Below, piece by piece: positions 38,128-48,208 of a stretch of 64,000 nt of DNA (positions are counted from its first letter, which is position 1; each line of letters opens with the position of its first letter). The position numbers and the translations under genes are program-made. This stretch comes from Rickettsia australis str. Phillips (GTDB taxonomy: Bacteria; Pseudomonadota; Alphaproteobacteria; Rickettsiales; Rickettsiaceae): positions 1-64,000 of the forward strand of contig NZ_AKVZ01000013.1 in assembly GCF_000273745.1 (NCBI RefSeq). The letters run 5' to 3'. Below the pieces are notes generated by a model. It did not search any database and was not told the DNA's origin. It saw only the letters and a program-made list of their open reading frames with translations.

Positions 38128-38221
38128 AGGTGAAACTGCTACGTGCAACAATGCCACGCAGAAATGGCATCGAGAGTCGTACAACAATCTAAATAATCTT
38201 TAAAATCCATGAGTTTTGCAA

Positions 38222-39902
38222 ATGTACTGTCTAAGAAATTTTTTGATAATATTCATAATTCTAATTCCAAATCTAGTATTTGCAAATACTTATTGGTAAA
38301 TAAATTACACAATAACACCTTTGTCTAATATGGATGTTGCAGCTATTAAAGTTGAAACGGAAATAATAGGCGATATGAGCGGTGAAGTTATTTTAGATTT
38401 ACCCTATGTTTGGGCAAGCAGTTCATACTATCAGCAAATCAAAAATGTTAAGCTAGAATATCTAATTGGAAAGTTGCAGTTTAGAAATCAAGACGCGAAT
38501 GAAGCTTTAAATACGGGAAAAATCAATATTATCCGTTTAAGCTATGAAATATATCAAAAAGCCGGTAATCCTTGTGATGTCCACGAAGCAATAATGAGAC
38601 AAAATTTAATTCATTCACCGGGTTATGGGCTTTTTACTACTTCCGGCGGTTTAAATGGAAATGACATAGTAGAGTTTAATATTGAATGGAATAATATTCC
38701 TGAAGCTTGGCAAGCGATATCAGATTATGGGCTTAGTAAAAGCACGAAATTTAAAGCTACGCCGATTGAATTATATAGTGCAGTTTATGCAGCGGGTGAT
38801 TTACGTGTTTACAAAATTGTCGATCAAAAAATCCTGTATATCTTTCTCTGCATGGTCAGTGTGATCTTAAAGATGAAGAAATAGCTTCTTATATAAATAA
38901 AATTATCAAGGGACAAAGAGCATTTTTCCATGATAATGATTTTCTTTATTATGTAATCAGTTTAATTAAAGGTTATAAGCCTAATCACATGGGAGGAACA
39001 GGTGGAACAAATAGTTTTACTGCGTTTATTCCTCAAGGTTTGGACAAACAGGATTATATAACGTTACTTGCTCATGAACATTTGCATAATTGGACAGGGA
39101 AGAAAATACGTAATAATTTAGAAGAATTAAATTATTGGTGGAGTGAGGGGTTTACCGATTATTATAGCAGAGTTTTAGCTTTGCGTGCCGAAGTATAACA
39201 CTTGAAGAGTTTGTAGAAGCATTTAACCAATTCTTGCAGGATTATTATTTATCACTTGTAATAAATGGAACCTAATAGTTTAATCAAAACAGATTATTGG
39301 ACAGATTATGCAGTAGAGAAATTACCGTATTATCGTAGGTTTGTTTTTGCACTTTATTTGGATAATCTCATTAAAGAGAATAATAGGAGTAAATCGCTGG
39401 ATAATGTTATGCTTGATTTGTTTAAAATCTCAAAAAAACAAGCTTTTTCAAGCGATTATTTTAAAAAAATAGTTAAAAATTATGTTCCAAAAGGGATAGT
39501 ATAGATTTAGCTGATGTGACTAAAATGCTGCCGATCGAGAAAATAAAAATGGGGGCATATGACCGTGGTTTTGATAAATATGCTTTAATCAATAATTATA
39601 CAATAAAAAATATTGATGCAAATAGTAACTCTTATAAATCCGGACTTAGAAATGGGGACATAGTTATAAAATATGATTTTCCTAAATGTGGTTCTCCTGA
39701 TCAGATAGTTACAATCCAAACAACTAAAGGTGAGTTTAATTTTAGACCTGAAAGTGCTAGTAAAAAAGATATATATAGGTTCAAGCCTAATTTGTCTAAA
39801 GAAGATAAGCTAAAAATCAAAAAGTTTTTTAACATCTCAATATTGTTTGTGTGCTTTAACATATTATTAATTTTTCAATTATTTATTAATAATGTCCATT
39901 GA
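38222..39902 (+). pseudogene. M61-family metallopeptidase (glycyl aminopeptidase type), broken
   Basis: A secreted or periplasmic peptidase gene. From ATG 38222 there is a signal peptide (LRNFLIIFIILIPNLVFANT), then a stop, then the N-terminal beta domain (38321-38830), then the catalytic block THLLAHEHLHNWT-like LLAHEHLHNWTGKKIR with HExxH-type zinc ligands and WWSEGFTDYYS, then helical parts and a PDZ-like end (NSYKSGLRNGDIVIKYDF). Lesions: a stop at about 38300, one missing A at about 38826, one missing G at about 39190, one extra A at about 39271, and one missing G at about 39497. Five lesions make it dead. Confidence 0.85.
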
Positions 39903-39959
39903 TATGTTCTAATATTTCAGTTATAATTGCATCACGATTTAATTATAAGGGGAAAAATC

Positions 39960-40419
39960 ATGACAAAAATCTATACAGGGCCACAAACCTCAAAAAAACA
40001 TCTAGTTATTTTGATAGTGCTACAATTCATTTTCACAATGCTATCTTGGCAACAGAACATGCTATTAATGTTATAGAGAAGGGTGCAAGGGCTGTATTAT
40101 TTCTGATGTAAGCACTAATTATTCTTTTATAGCTACATTTACTCACGCAACTGTAGCAAGGCTTGCAACTTTTGCGTATTACAATCCGCTTGTTCTTATA
40201 GGTGTTTGTGCTTTAGGAGCAATTGCAATTTCGCCGTACGATTCTATCAAATGTGCAAAAAATACAATAAAAGCAGGGATAGCTGCAGGATATGTAGCTT
40301 GTGAAACTGTGGAAGGTTTAAGGGCAGGAGCAGCAGGTATAGTTTCGCTTATTGCTGATAATATCTACGGTGATACAGCAGAACTTGCTGGTGCTAGTAA
40401 TACTAATATAATAGAGTAA
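39960..40419 (+). pseudogene. Unrecognised Ala/Gly-rich membrane protein, frameshifted
   Basis: ATG 39961 opens, but the coding frame shifts within the first 20 codons to SSYFDSATIHFHNAILATEH and AINVIEKGARAVLF, and shifts again to a clean stretch TFTHATVARLATFAYYNPLV, LIGVCALGAIAISPYD and AGAAGIVSLIADNIYGDTAE, ending at a stop near 40419. The hydrophobic Ala/Gly-rich middle suggests membrane association. Two frame breaks are present. I do not recognise the family. Confidence 0.5.
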
Positions 40420-40440
40420 AATATTATCATCATGCTTTTA

Positions 40441-40530
40441 TGTTATTCCTGCGAAAGCAGGAATCCATAATAAAGCGAGCTTTTAAAAAGTTTTAAAGTA
40501 GTTGATCTCCGCTTTCGCAGGGATGACTTA
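40441..40530. repeat. Family A palindromic element, diverged arms
   Basis: TGTTATTCCTGCGAAAGCAGG opens and CCGCTTTCGCAGGGATGACTTA closes the element; the core shares AAAGCGAGCTTTTAAA with other family A copies. It lies downstream of gltX, between it and the preceding remnant. Confidence 0.7.
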
Positions 40531-40586
40531 GAACAGGTTTTTCAAGACACGCAACAATTGCTTTTAGCTAGGAATGACATAGAGAG

Positions 40587-41930
40587 TTACGCACTAGTTA
40601 ATCGTTTTACTATCTCTTTCCTACTAATCAAAGGTAAAACACCTGCAATTTCCGGTCCTGATTCTCTGCCGGTTAAAGCAAGGCGAAGAGGTAGAAATAG
40701 CTCCTTACCTTTTCTGCCTGTTATATTTGTTAATTCTTTAGTCCAAATGCTCCAGCTATCTTTAGTAATTTCACCTTGCGGTAATAATTCTGCTGCTTGT
40801 TTTAAATATTCCTGATCTAAATTTAGACTTTCTACATTCGGCGTTTGATGACAAATTTCCCACCAGTCTTTTACATCACGTAATTTTTGCAAGTTAGGTC
40901 TTATCGATAACCAAAAATTTTCATCAATATACTCGGCATCTATTTCTTTAAGGTGGTCTTTTACTTCGTCAAAATCTAAACTTATCAATAATTTATGATT
41001 TAATCTTTCTAAATCTTCTGGTTGATAAATAGTCGGGCTTTTAGAAAAACTACTGATCTCAAATTGATTTGCTAGCTTCTCCATTGATTTATAAGGCAAG
41101 ATTTGTGCCGATGAACCAAGTAAGCTAAAAAAGCTAGCTATTGCCATAGCTTCGATCCCGATTTCTTTTCTAAGAGTTGTGACCTCAAACCCTCCCACTC
41201 GTTTAGAAATTTTCTCATCTTTATTGATTATTAAACTTAAATGTCCAAAAGTCGTAGGAGTAGTATTTAAAGCCTCAAACATTTGAATTTGAATAGCGGT
41301 ATTGCTAACGTGATCTTCACCCCTAATAATATGAGTAATATTATAATCAATATCATCAATAACCGAGCATAACATATAGGTCATACTACCGTCTGCTCTT
41401 ATCACTATTGGATCGCTTAAAGCCTTGCCGTCATATTGAACTTCGCCTTTGATCATATCATGCCAGCTAATCGGTGCATGATTTACCAAAAATCTATAAT
41501 GCGGTTTTCTTCCTTGTTCTATATATTTTTGTGTTTGCTCTTCTGTTAGATTTAAGCTAGCACGGTCATACATCGGCGGTAGACCTTTAGATAACTGAAA
41601 TTTACGCTTTAATTCTAGTTCTTCCGGAGTCTCATAGCAGGCATATAATCTTTTTTTATCTAATAATAGATTTTTGATTTCATCATATCTACTTAAACGA
41701 CTTAATTGATTAAATGTCTGATCCCAATGAAGATTTAAAAATTTTAAATCTTCTTCTATAGCATCTTTATATTCCTGTTTACTACGCTCTAAATCCGTAT
41801 CGTCAAATCTTAAAATAAACTGCCCGTTATGCTTCTTTGCATATAGCCAGTTAAGCAATGCTGCCCTGATATTTCCGACATGTAACATACCGGTCGGTGA
41901 CGGAGCAAATCGTGTTATAACTTTTGTCAT
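40587..41930 (-). CDS. gltX: Glutamyl-tRNA synthetase
   Basis: Class I synthetase that charges tRNA-Glu, and in bacteria lacking GlnRS often also tRNA-Gln. The HIGH-type motif is [16 protein letters not shown] (His17), and the KMSKS-type motif is KISKRVGG. Other landmarks: [33 protein letters not shown] and [13 protein letters not shown]. Length 447 aa, on the short side for GltX, as for one of the two paralogues common in Rickettsiales. Which of the two specificities it has cannot be read from the sequence alone. Confidence 0.95.
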   Translation of the reverse strand: MTKVITRFAPSPTGMLHVGNIRAALLNWLYAKKHNGQFILRFDDTDLERSKQEYKDAIEEDLKFLNLHWDQTFNQLSRLSRYDEIKNLLLDKKRLYACYETPEELELKRKFQLSKGLPPMYDRASLNLTEEQTQKYIEQGRKPHYRFLVNHAPISWHDMIKGEVQYDGKALSDPIVIRADGSMTYMLCSVIDDIDYNITHIIRGEDHVSNTAIQIQMFEALNTTPTTFGHLSLIINKDEKISKRVGGFEVTTLRKEIGIEAMAIASFFSLLGSSAQILPYKSMEKLANQFEISSFSKSPTIYQPEDLERLNHKLLISLDFDEVKDHLKEIDAEYIDENFWLSIRPNLQKLRDVKDWWEICHQTPNVESLNLDQEYLKQAAELLPQGEITKDSWSIWTKELTNITGRKGKELFLPLRLALTGRESGPEIAGVLPLISRKEIVKRLTSA

Positions 41931-42014
41931 AAATAAGTAATTTTATTAATTGTCATCCTATTCAAGAACTATGTCATGCTGTGGTCAAGCCAGCCTTGTT
42001 GCATCGTTCGGAAA

Positions 42015-42135
42015 TTGTCATTGTGAGCGGTCGAAGACCGTGCGGCAATCCAAAAAAATAATAAAACAATTCTGATTTACAGAATTTTTTACTGGATTGC
42101 TTCGTCGAAACTTGCAGTTGCTTCTCGCAATGACG
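42015..42135. repeat. Family B palindromic element
   Basis: TGTCATTGTGAGCGGTCGAAG at the left, GCTTCTCGCAATGACGG at the right, central hairpin AATTCTG-ATTTA-CAGAATT. It lies between gltX and topA, both on the minus strand. Confidence 0.85.
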
Positions 42136-42184
42136 GAAAACCGAGCTATGCAACAACGCTGGTAAAGCCACGTTATGACAACGA

Positions 42185-44515
42185 TTACCCCTGTTTCTTT
42201 TCTAACTTCGCCTTATTCTCTTCAATTAGCTTCATCGCATCATCTAAGCTTAAATTTAGAAAATCATATTTTTTAGGTATAGAGATAAACTTACTCATAT
42301 ATTTTATGTAAGGACCGAATTTACCGTATCCTATCATAATTTCCTCGCCGCTATCTTTATGAATACCGATTTTAAGCGGTAGGCTTAGAAGCTTTAATGC
42401 CATCTCAAGTGTGATGTCGTGTTGATTCAAGCTAGCAGGCACGGGGCTACGTTTTGGCTTTACTTTTCCTTCTTGTTCGCCGTGTTGAATATAAGGTCCA
42501 TAAGGTCCTTTTTTCAGATATATTTCTATCCCGTCTTTATCAGTGCCTAAAATTTTATTCTCATGAGGAATAGCGGAAAGTTCGCCTTCATTTTCGTTAT
42601 TATCGTTACCGCTAACAATAGATTTTCTAAAAGTACATTCAGGGTAATTACTACATGCTAAAAACGCTCCGAACTTACCGAGCTTTAAGCTAAGCTCGCC
42701 TGTTTTACATGAAGGACAAACTTTAGATTCTTTATTTTCACCGAATAAATGATAATCAAGGGCTTTCTGTACATAGCTAATAATCTCGGTTATTTTTTGT
42801 TCGTTTACCGATTCAATATTATGGTTAAAACCGCTCCAAAAATTATTTAATGAGGCTTTCCACTCAAGCTTGCCTGCTGCTATTTCATCTAACTCGTTTT
42901 CAAGACTTGCAGTAAAATCATATTCTACATATTTTCTGAAAAACCCAACCAAAAATACCGTTACTAGACGTCCAAGCTCTTCAGGTATAAAACGCTTTTT
43001 TTCGAGCGTTACATATTTGCGATCTTGTAAAACCGATAAAATACTGGCATAGGTCGAAGGGCGACCGATCCCAAGCTCTTCAAGTTTTTTCACTAAACTT
43101 GCCTCCGAATATCTTGGAGGTGGTTCAGTAAAATGCTGACTCGGAATAATTGCTTTAGTTTTAAGCGGTTCTTGTTCTTTTAAAGGCGGTAGCATTTTAT
43201 TTTCTTCTTCAGCTTCATCATCTACACTTTCACGATAAATTTTATAAAATCCGTCAAAGGTGATAGTCGATCCGTTTGCTTTTGCTAAATATTCTTTATT
43301 TTCCGAAGCTAAACTTGCAACCACCACATCCATTATCACATTTTCCATTTGGCAGGCTATAGTTCTTTTCCAAATCAACTCATAAAGCTTATAATAATCC
43401 TTTTCTAGCTGTTCTTTTAAGTTATCGGGAGTATAAGTGATATTTGTCGGTCTTATCGCTTCATGAGCTTCTTGTGCGTTTTTTACTTTGGATTTGTAAA
43501 TTCTAGGGCTACTCGGTAAATATTTATCGCCATAGCTTGTATCAATTAACTTACGTATATCTGCTATTGCGTCATTTGATAATGTAACGCCGTCGGTTCT
43601 CATATAGGTAATAAGTCCTATAGTTTCCTTACCTATGTCAACGCCCTCATAAAGTTTTTGTGCTATTTGCATAGTCTTTTTAGCACTAAAACCTAATTTT
43701 CTTGCTGCTTCTTGTTGTAGTGATGAAGTAATAAAAGGAGGTTGCGGTGCACGTTTTTGTTGTGTCTTTTCTATCTTATCAACATGAAATTTTTGAGATT
43801 TTAATTTTTCAGTTAAATCTTTGGCGTCTTTTTCGTTAATAATTGAGAATTTTTCTAACTTCTGATCGTTTACATGAGTTAATTTAGCAGTAAATAGTTC
43901 ATTATTACTATTTTGTATTTTGAGGCTAATATCCCAATATTCTTCTGACTTAAAACGCTCTATTTTATCTTCTCGCTCACATATTAATCGCAGAGCCACG
44001 GATTGCACACGTCCCGCCGATTTACATCCCGGTAACTTACGCCATAAAAGAGGTGAAAGGGTAAAGCCAACTAAATAGTCTAAAGCTCTTCTTGCTTGTT
44101 GGGCATTTACTAAATTAGTGTCAAGTTTCCTAGGGTTCTCAACGGCATGAATAATTGCTTTTTTAGTAATCTCATTAAAGGCTACCCTTTTAAAAAAATC
44201 ATCGGATTTAACTTTAGTCGTTTCTTTTATTACCTCTGCAACATGCCATGAGATAGATTCACCTTCACGATCAGGATCGGTTGCAAGATATACTGCATCA
44301 GCTTTTTTAGCATCTTTAACTATGGCATCTACATATTTACTGGCTTTATCGGAAATACCGTATTTCATTGCAAAATTTTCATCAGGCAATACCGAGCCTT
44401 TTTTTGAAGGTAAATCTCTGATGTGACCGAATGATGCAATGACCTTAAACTCATCACCTAAATATTTATTTATCGTTTTTGCCTTTGCTGGCGATTCTAC
44501 TATTACTAATTTCAT
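42185..44515 (-). CDS. topA: DNA topoisomerase I
   Basis: Type IA topoisomerase that relaxes negative supercoils. The Toprim domain is at the N-terminus (KLVIVESPAKAKTINKYLG, ATDPDREGE at 78-86), the active-site tyrosine is Tyr304 in GLITYMRTDGVTLS, and the DNA-gate phrase ARRALDYLVGFTLSPLLWRK is intact. The C-terminus has one C4 zinc ribbon (CPSCKTGELSLK and CSNYPEC) followed by two alphaproteobacterial-type repeats (GPYGPYIQHG, YGKFGPYIKY). Length 776 aa. Its ATG lies directly after the last codon of the dprA remnant, so the pair formed an operon. Confidence 0.97.
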   Translation of the reverse strand: MKLVIVESPAKAKTINKYLGDEFKVIASFGHIRDLPSKKGSVLPDENFAMKYGISDKASKYVDAIVKDAKKADAVYLATDPDREGESISWHVAEVIKETTKVKSDDFFKRVAFNEITKKAIIHAVENPRKLDTNLVNAQQARRALDYLVGFTLSPLLWRKLPGCKSAGRVQSVALRLICEREDKIERFKSEEYWDISLKIQNSNNELFTAKLTHVNDQKLEKFSIINEKDAKDLTEKLKSQKFHVDKIEKTQQKRAPQPPFITSSLQQEAARKLGFSAKKTMQIAQKLYEGVDIGKETIGLITYMRTDGVTLSNDAIADIRKLIDTSYGDKYLPSSPRIYKSKVKNAQEAHEAIRPTNITYTPDNLKEQLEKDYYKLYELIWKRTIACQMENVIMDVVVASLASENKEYLAKANGSTITFDGFYKIYRESVDDEAEEENKMLPPLKEQEPLKTKAIIPSQHFTEPPPRYSEASLVKKLEELGIGRPSTYASILSVLQDRKYVTLEKKRFIPEELGRLVTVFLVGFFRKYVEYDFTASLENELDEIAAGKLEWKASLNNFWSGFNHNIESVNEQKITEIISYVQKALDYHLFGENKESKVCPSCKTGELSLKLGKFGAFLACSNYPECTFRKSIVSGNDNNENEGELSAIPHENKILGTDKDGIEIYLKKGPYGPYIQHGEQEGKVKPKRSPVPASLNQHDITLEMALKLLSLPLKIGIHKDSGEEIMIGYGKFGPYIKYMSKFISIPKKYDFLNLSLDDAMKLIEENKAKLEKKQG

Positions 44516-45642
44516 CTATTTATTATAAACTAATGATATTTTATTGCCGGTGTGACGTATTGCTTTGCCGGCGAGTTCTAATTCTAATATTACCGTATAT
44601 AATAGGAAGCGGTAATGCCGTTTCTTTTTATAAATATTCAAAATCTATAGGTGCTGCCGATAATAATTCCAATATAGCAGTACGCTCTCCTTTAACATAT
44701 CTCGTATTTACTGTGCCTAGCTCAACAAAATCCTTAAATAATCCATCATCTTTTTTCATAAATTCTTCATATTGCGGTAAATTAGCTACAATATCATCCA
44801 CTGATTCCACTAAATATGCTCCCTCTCTAATCAATTTATTTGTACCTTGACATCTTAGATCTAAAGGAAAGCCGGGAACGGCAAATATTTCCCTATTTTG
44901 TTCAAGTACAAATTTTGCAGTTATTAATGAACCGGATTTTAAGCTTGCTTCTAATAATCACCATTTCTAAGGCTAGTCCCGATATTATCCTATTATGCTG
45001 TAGAAAATGTTTTCCAAGCGGGGTAGAGTTGATAGGTAACTCAGCTCATATTAAACCTTCTTCTGCTAAATTTTCAAATAGTTTTTGATTTTCCGGTGGA
45101 TATATATGATCAATATCGCCTGCAATAACTCCGATAGTTTGAGAAATTGCAGCTTGATGTATACTGCTATCTATTCCTCTTGCGAGTCATGAAGCAGTTA
45201 TATAACCGTCTTGTACAATTTTATGAGCGAAGCTTCTTCCGTTTGCAGAAGCATTTCTTGCGCCTACCATTGCAACGCATTTATTATGATTTAATAACTC
45301 TATAGTACCTTTATGGCTTAATATTGGTGGTGGATCATAAATTTCAAGTAATAATTTTGAATATTCTGGAGCATTATAGGTGATGATTTTTGCGTTATTT
45401 TTTTCAAGCAGTTCTATTTCTTTTTCAGCATCGCTTTTACTGAAAATTTTAATTTGTTTTGACTTTTTGCCTCGTAATGAAAAATCCGGAGAATTATCTA
45501 TAGCAGTTCCTGCATCACCGAATAATTGCATTAAACTAAAGAAAGTTTTAGAACCGATATTTTCACTCCTAATAAGACGTAAAATCTTAATTGTTTCAAT
45601 ATCATAAGATATTTGAGGAGCAGACAATAATGCTTTTAGCAT
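44516..45642 (-). pseudogene. dprA: DNA-processing protein DprA (Smf), broken
   Basis: DprA loads RecA on incoming single-stranded DNA during transformation. The first half (45187-45642) reads ETIKILRLIRSENIGSKTFF and the Rossmann start KCVAMVGARNASANGRSFAH, then a stop at 45187. The frame continues LARGIDSSIHQAAISQTIGV, IDHIYPPENQKLFENLAEEG, a second stop, LPINSTPLGKHFLQHNRII, then shifts through the second half. The C-terminal wHTH-like part (LELELAGKAIRHTGNKISLVYNK) ends at 44516, one base before the topA ATG. At least four lesions. Confidence 0.85.
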
Positions 45643-45680
45643 TAGGTAAGTTTAATTAGTATTGTGGTGTGTAATCGAAT

Positions 45681-45800
45681 CGTCATTGTGAGCGAACTTT
45701 AGTTCGTGCGGCAATTCAGAAAAATAATTAAAAAAATTCTGTAAATCAGAATTTTTTACTGGATTGCTTCGTTGAAACTTGTAGTTGATTCTTGCAATGA
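45681..45800. repeat. Family B palindromic element with inverted central loop
   Basis: Same arms and orientation as the copy at 42015 (A-rich left spacer, ACTGGATTGCTTCGT right), but the hairpin centre reads AAATTCTG-TAAAT-CAGAATTT: the five-base loop is the reverse complement of that at 42015. Confidence 0.85.
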
Positions 45801-45834
45801 TAAAAAAACCGATCCACGCGGGAATGACATAATA

Positions 45835-46437
45835 CTACAGTTTCTCAGCATGTGAGCTTAAATAATGTGCTATACCTTCATGTGACGGGGTAATTGCTTC
45901 CTCACCTTGATGCCAGCCGGCAGGACAAACTTCACCGTGTTTTTGATGATGAGTTAAAGCATCGATTACTTTTAATGTATAATTAATATCACGACCGATA
46001 GGTAAGTCGTTAACTAGCATGTGACGTACTATGAAATCCTTATCAATTAAAAAAGTTCCACGCAAAGCAACACCGTCTTCATTAAGTACGTTATATTTTG
46101 AAGAAATATCCTTTTTTATATCGGAAACCATTGGAAATTGTACTTGTCCAAGTCCGCCTTTATTATGCGGAGTATTTTTCCAAGCTAAATGGCTAAAATG
46201 GGAATCAACGCTAACAGCTACTACTTTAGCACGTCTTTCGGTAAATTCACCAAGCTTATTGTGAAATGCTATAATTTCCGATGGACAAACAAAAGTAAAA
46301 TCTAGGGGATAAAAAAATAACACTATATTATCCCCTGCAGCATAATCGCTAAGTTTAAACTTTTCGTCTATATTATTATTAGGCATAATAGCTTTAGCTG
46401 TAAAATCCGGAGCAGTTTTGCCGACAAATACTGACAT
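45835..46437 (-). CDS. Typical 2-Cys peroxiredoxin (AhpC/Prx family)
   Basis: Thiol peroxidase that reduces hydrogen peroxide and organic hydroperoxides. The peroxidatic cysteine is Cys51 in FFYPLDFTFVCPSEI, and the resolving cysteine is in HGEVCPAGW near the C-terminus. Length 200 aa. Two ATGs lie close together; I choose the second (complement of 46435-46437) because AAGG then has an eight-base spacing, while the first (46443) would have only two. It stands between a repeat and the stomatin-like gene. Confidence 0.94.
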   Translation of the reverse strand: MSVFVGKTAPDFTAKAIMPNNNIDEKFKLSDYAAGDNIVLFFYPLDFTFVCPSEIIAFHNKLGEFTERRAKVVAVSVDSHFSHLAWKNTPHNKGGLGQVQFPMVSDIKKDISSKYNVLNEDGVALRGTFLIDKDFIVRHMLVNDLPIGRDINYTLKVIDALTHHQKHGEVCPAGWHQGEEAITPSHEGIAHYLSSHAEKL

Positions 46438-46518
46438 ATTCATAACCTTTTATTAATTAATAATCTGATATGATATATAAAACTCATTATTATTACAATA
46501 ACAAATCTTTATAAATTG

Positions 46519-47454
46519 CTACTTATCTATTTTCTTTTCTGAAGAAGCTTTTAATTGGTTAAATATAGTTAACGCTCCTGTTACAAAACTACTCGGTTCT
46601 GAAAGATTTGCGGGTAAAATTACGGTGTTGGTATCTTTAGCCAAATTACCGAATGCACTAATATATTGCTCGGCTATTTTAAGAGTTACTGCATCGCTTC
46701 CTCCTGTTTTTTGTACGGCAGCTGCAACAATCTCAATACTATTTGCCGTAGCGGTAGCGACTAAGCCTATTGCTTCAGCTTCACCTTTTGCTCTGTTAAC
46801 TTGATCTGTATAAGAAGCTTCTGAATTTAGTACGATTTGTGCTTTTTCACCTTCTGCATGGTTAATTTTTGCTTGTCTATTACCTTCCGATTCTAGAATT
46901 TGAGCTCTTTTTTGACGCTCTGCCGCTACCTGCAATTCCATAGCTTTAAGGATAGTTTGCGGAGGTTGAATATCTTTAATTTCATAACGCATACATTGTA
47001 TGCCCCAATTTATAGCAGCCTGATTAATAGCTGTTACAATTGCTACGTTTAATGTTTCACGCTCTTCAAAAGTTCTATCTAAAGGGAGCTTACCGATTTC
47101 CGAACGCATAGTAGTTTGAGCAAGCTGTGTTATGGCATAGTAAGGATTATTAACACCGTAAGATGCGGCCATCGGGTCAATGATTTTAACATATAAAACA
47201 CCGTCGATAGATAATGTTACGTTATCATTTGAAATAGCTGTTTGAGCGGTAACGTCTATAGCTTCTTCTTTTAAAGTATGTTTGTATGCTACTCTCTGAA
47301 TTACAGGGATTAGTAAATTTAAACCAGGCTGCAGTACTTTATCAAATTTTCCAAGTTTTTCTACTACCCATGCTTGTTGTTGAGGTACAACTTTAACCAT
47401 TTGTATTATCACTAAAATCGCTATAATACTGAAAATTAATAATGCATATTCCAT
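46519..47454 (-). CDS. SPFH/stomatin-like membrane protease-associated protein (QmcA type)
   Basis: A 311-residue band-7 protein: one N-terminal membrane segment (about 2-20), the SPFH domain ([67 protein letters not shown]), a long coiled coil ([20 protein letters not shown]) and a C-terminal [11 protein letters not shown] tail. Family members form ring-like membrane assemblies and regulate FtsH-type proteases or membrane domains; the NfeD partner gene is not seen next to it. Confidence 0.9.
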   Translation of the reverse strand: MEYALLIFSIIAILVIIQMVKVVPQQQAWVVEKLGKFDKVLQPGLNLLIPVIQRVAYKHTLKEEAIDVTAQTAISNDNVTLSIDGVLYVKIIDPMAASYGVNNPYYAITQLAQTTMRSEIGKLPLDRTFEERETLNVAIVTAINQAAINWGIQCMRYEIKDIQPPQTILKAMELQVAAERQKRAQILESEGNRQAKINHAEGEKAQIVLNSEASYTDQVNRAKGEAEAIGLVATATANSIEIVAAAVQKTGGSDAVTLKIAEQYISAFGNLAKDTNTVILPANLSEPSSFVTGALTIFNQLKASSEKKIDK

Positions 47455-47476
47455 AATTCAATACCTTTTTATTAGA

Positions 47477-47617
47477 CTTCTTACAACATTCTACTTCTAG
47501 GGGTAATTTGTATGTCGAGCCTAGACTCGCATCCTCACGTACTAGTGTGTACACTTCGGTGGCAAGTGCTTCCGTGTCGCCTTCAAATGCCTCTCTATAA
47601 GAGAATTTTGTAAGAAG
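47477..47617. repeat. RPE-1-like palindromic element, intergenic copy
   Basis: CTTCTTACAA (47477-47486) faces TTGTAAGAAG (47608-47617). On the minus strand the 141-bp unit is open and reads [36 protein letters not shown], a peptide style I associate with the in-gene RPE-1 insertions of Rickettsia proteins. This copy is not inside a recognisable gene: it follows the stomatin-like start on the upstream side. Confidence 0.7.
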
Positions 47618-47758
47618 CCTATTCCATTCTATATTATTTTTGATTATAAGAAAATAATTTAAATAACACAATACTTGGCATTGCTTAAAAAAGTTGTTTT
47701 TATGATATAGTTTGGTCCGTCGCATTCCCACTAGGTATTGTTGTATGGATACCCGAAT

Positions 47759-47870
47759 CGTCATTGCGAGGAGCGAAGCGACGTGGCAATCCAGAAAAAT
47801 AATTTAAAAAATTTACAGAATTTTTTTTCTTCCTTGCTTCGTCGAAACTTGCAGTTTCTTCTCGCAATGA
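47759..47870. repeat. Family B palindromic element, damaged core
   Basis: CGTCATTGCGAGGAGCGAAG at the left and TTCTTCTCGCAATGA at the right. The central hairpin has lost its left stem (only ATTTACAGAATTTTTTTT remains), so this is a decayed copy. Confidence 0.75.
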
Positions 47871-47920
47871 AGAAAAAATCACTCCACGTAACAATGACAT
47901 CAAAACTTTGACCAACTGTT

Positions 47921-48160
47921 TTAGTCATACTTAATTATATATTTTTTATCTATGAAATAAGTTTTAATTACTTTGAGTAAAGGAAGAATATTTGAATATT
48001 CTTCAAGTTGTTCATTTATATTTTTTATCTCATGTAAAGCACTATTTAAATCTTTCTGTAATAAATAAGTTTCAGCGGCTTTATTCTGTTCTAGTGTTTT
48101 AAGTAAAATACTTTGTAAAAATCTATAATAATAATCGTCTAGTTTAGGTATATCATACAT
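47921..48160 (-). CDS. Small unrecognised alpha-helical protein
   Basis: A 79-residue frame starting MYDIPKLDDYYYRFLQSILL, followed by an amphipathic helical stretch (LQKDLNSALHEIKNINEQLE) and a basic tail. Leu/Lys/Asn spacing fits a helical hairpin (TPR-like size) but no family is recognised. Start at the ATG complementing 48158-48160. Minus strand, just downstream of the EptA-like gene by 48 bases, so it may be its operon partner. Confidence 0.45.
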   Translation of the reverse strand: MYDIPKLDDYYYRFLQSILLKTLEQNKAAETYLLQKDLNSALHEIKNINEQLEEYSNILPLLKVIKTYFIDKKYIIKYD

Positions 48161-48208
48161 AATAATAAATCATATAATTATAGAATTCTTAATTTATATA
48201 TAAATTTT

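Noticed and set aside
47393-47764. 123-codon minus-strand ORF upstream of the stomatin-like gene
   Set aside because: It runs through the RPE-1-like element and into the start of the stomatin-like gene in another frame, with no coding motif of its own beyond the repeat peptide.
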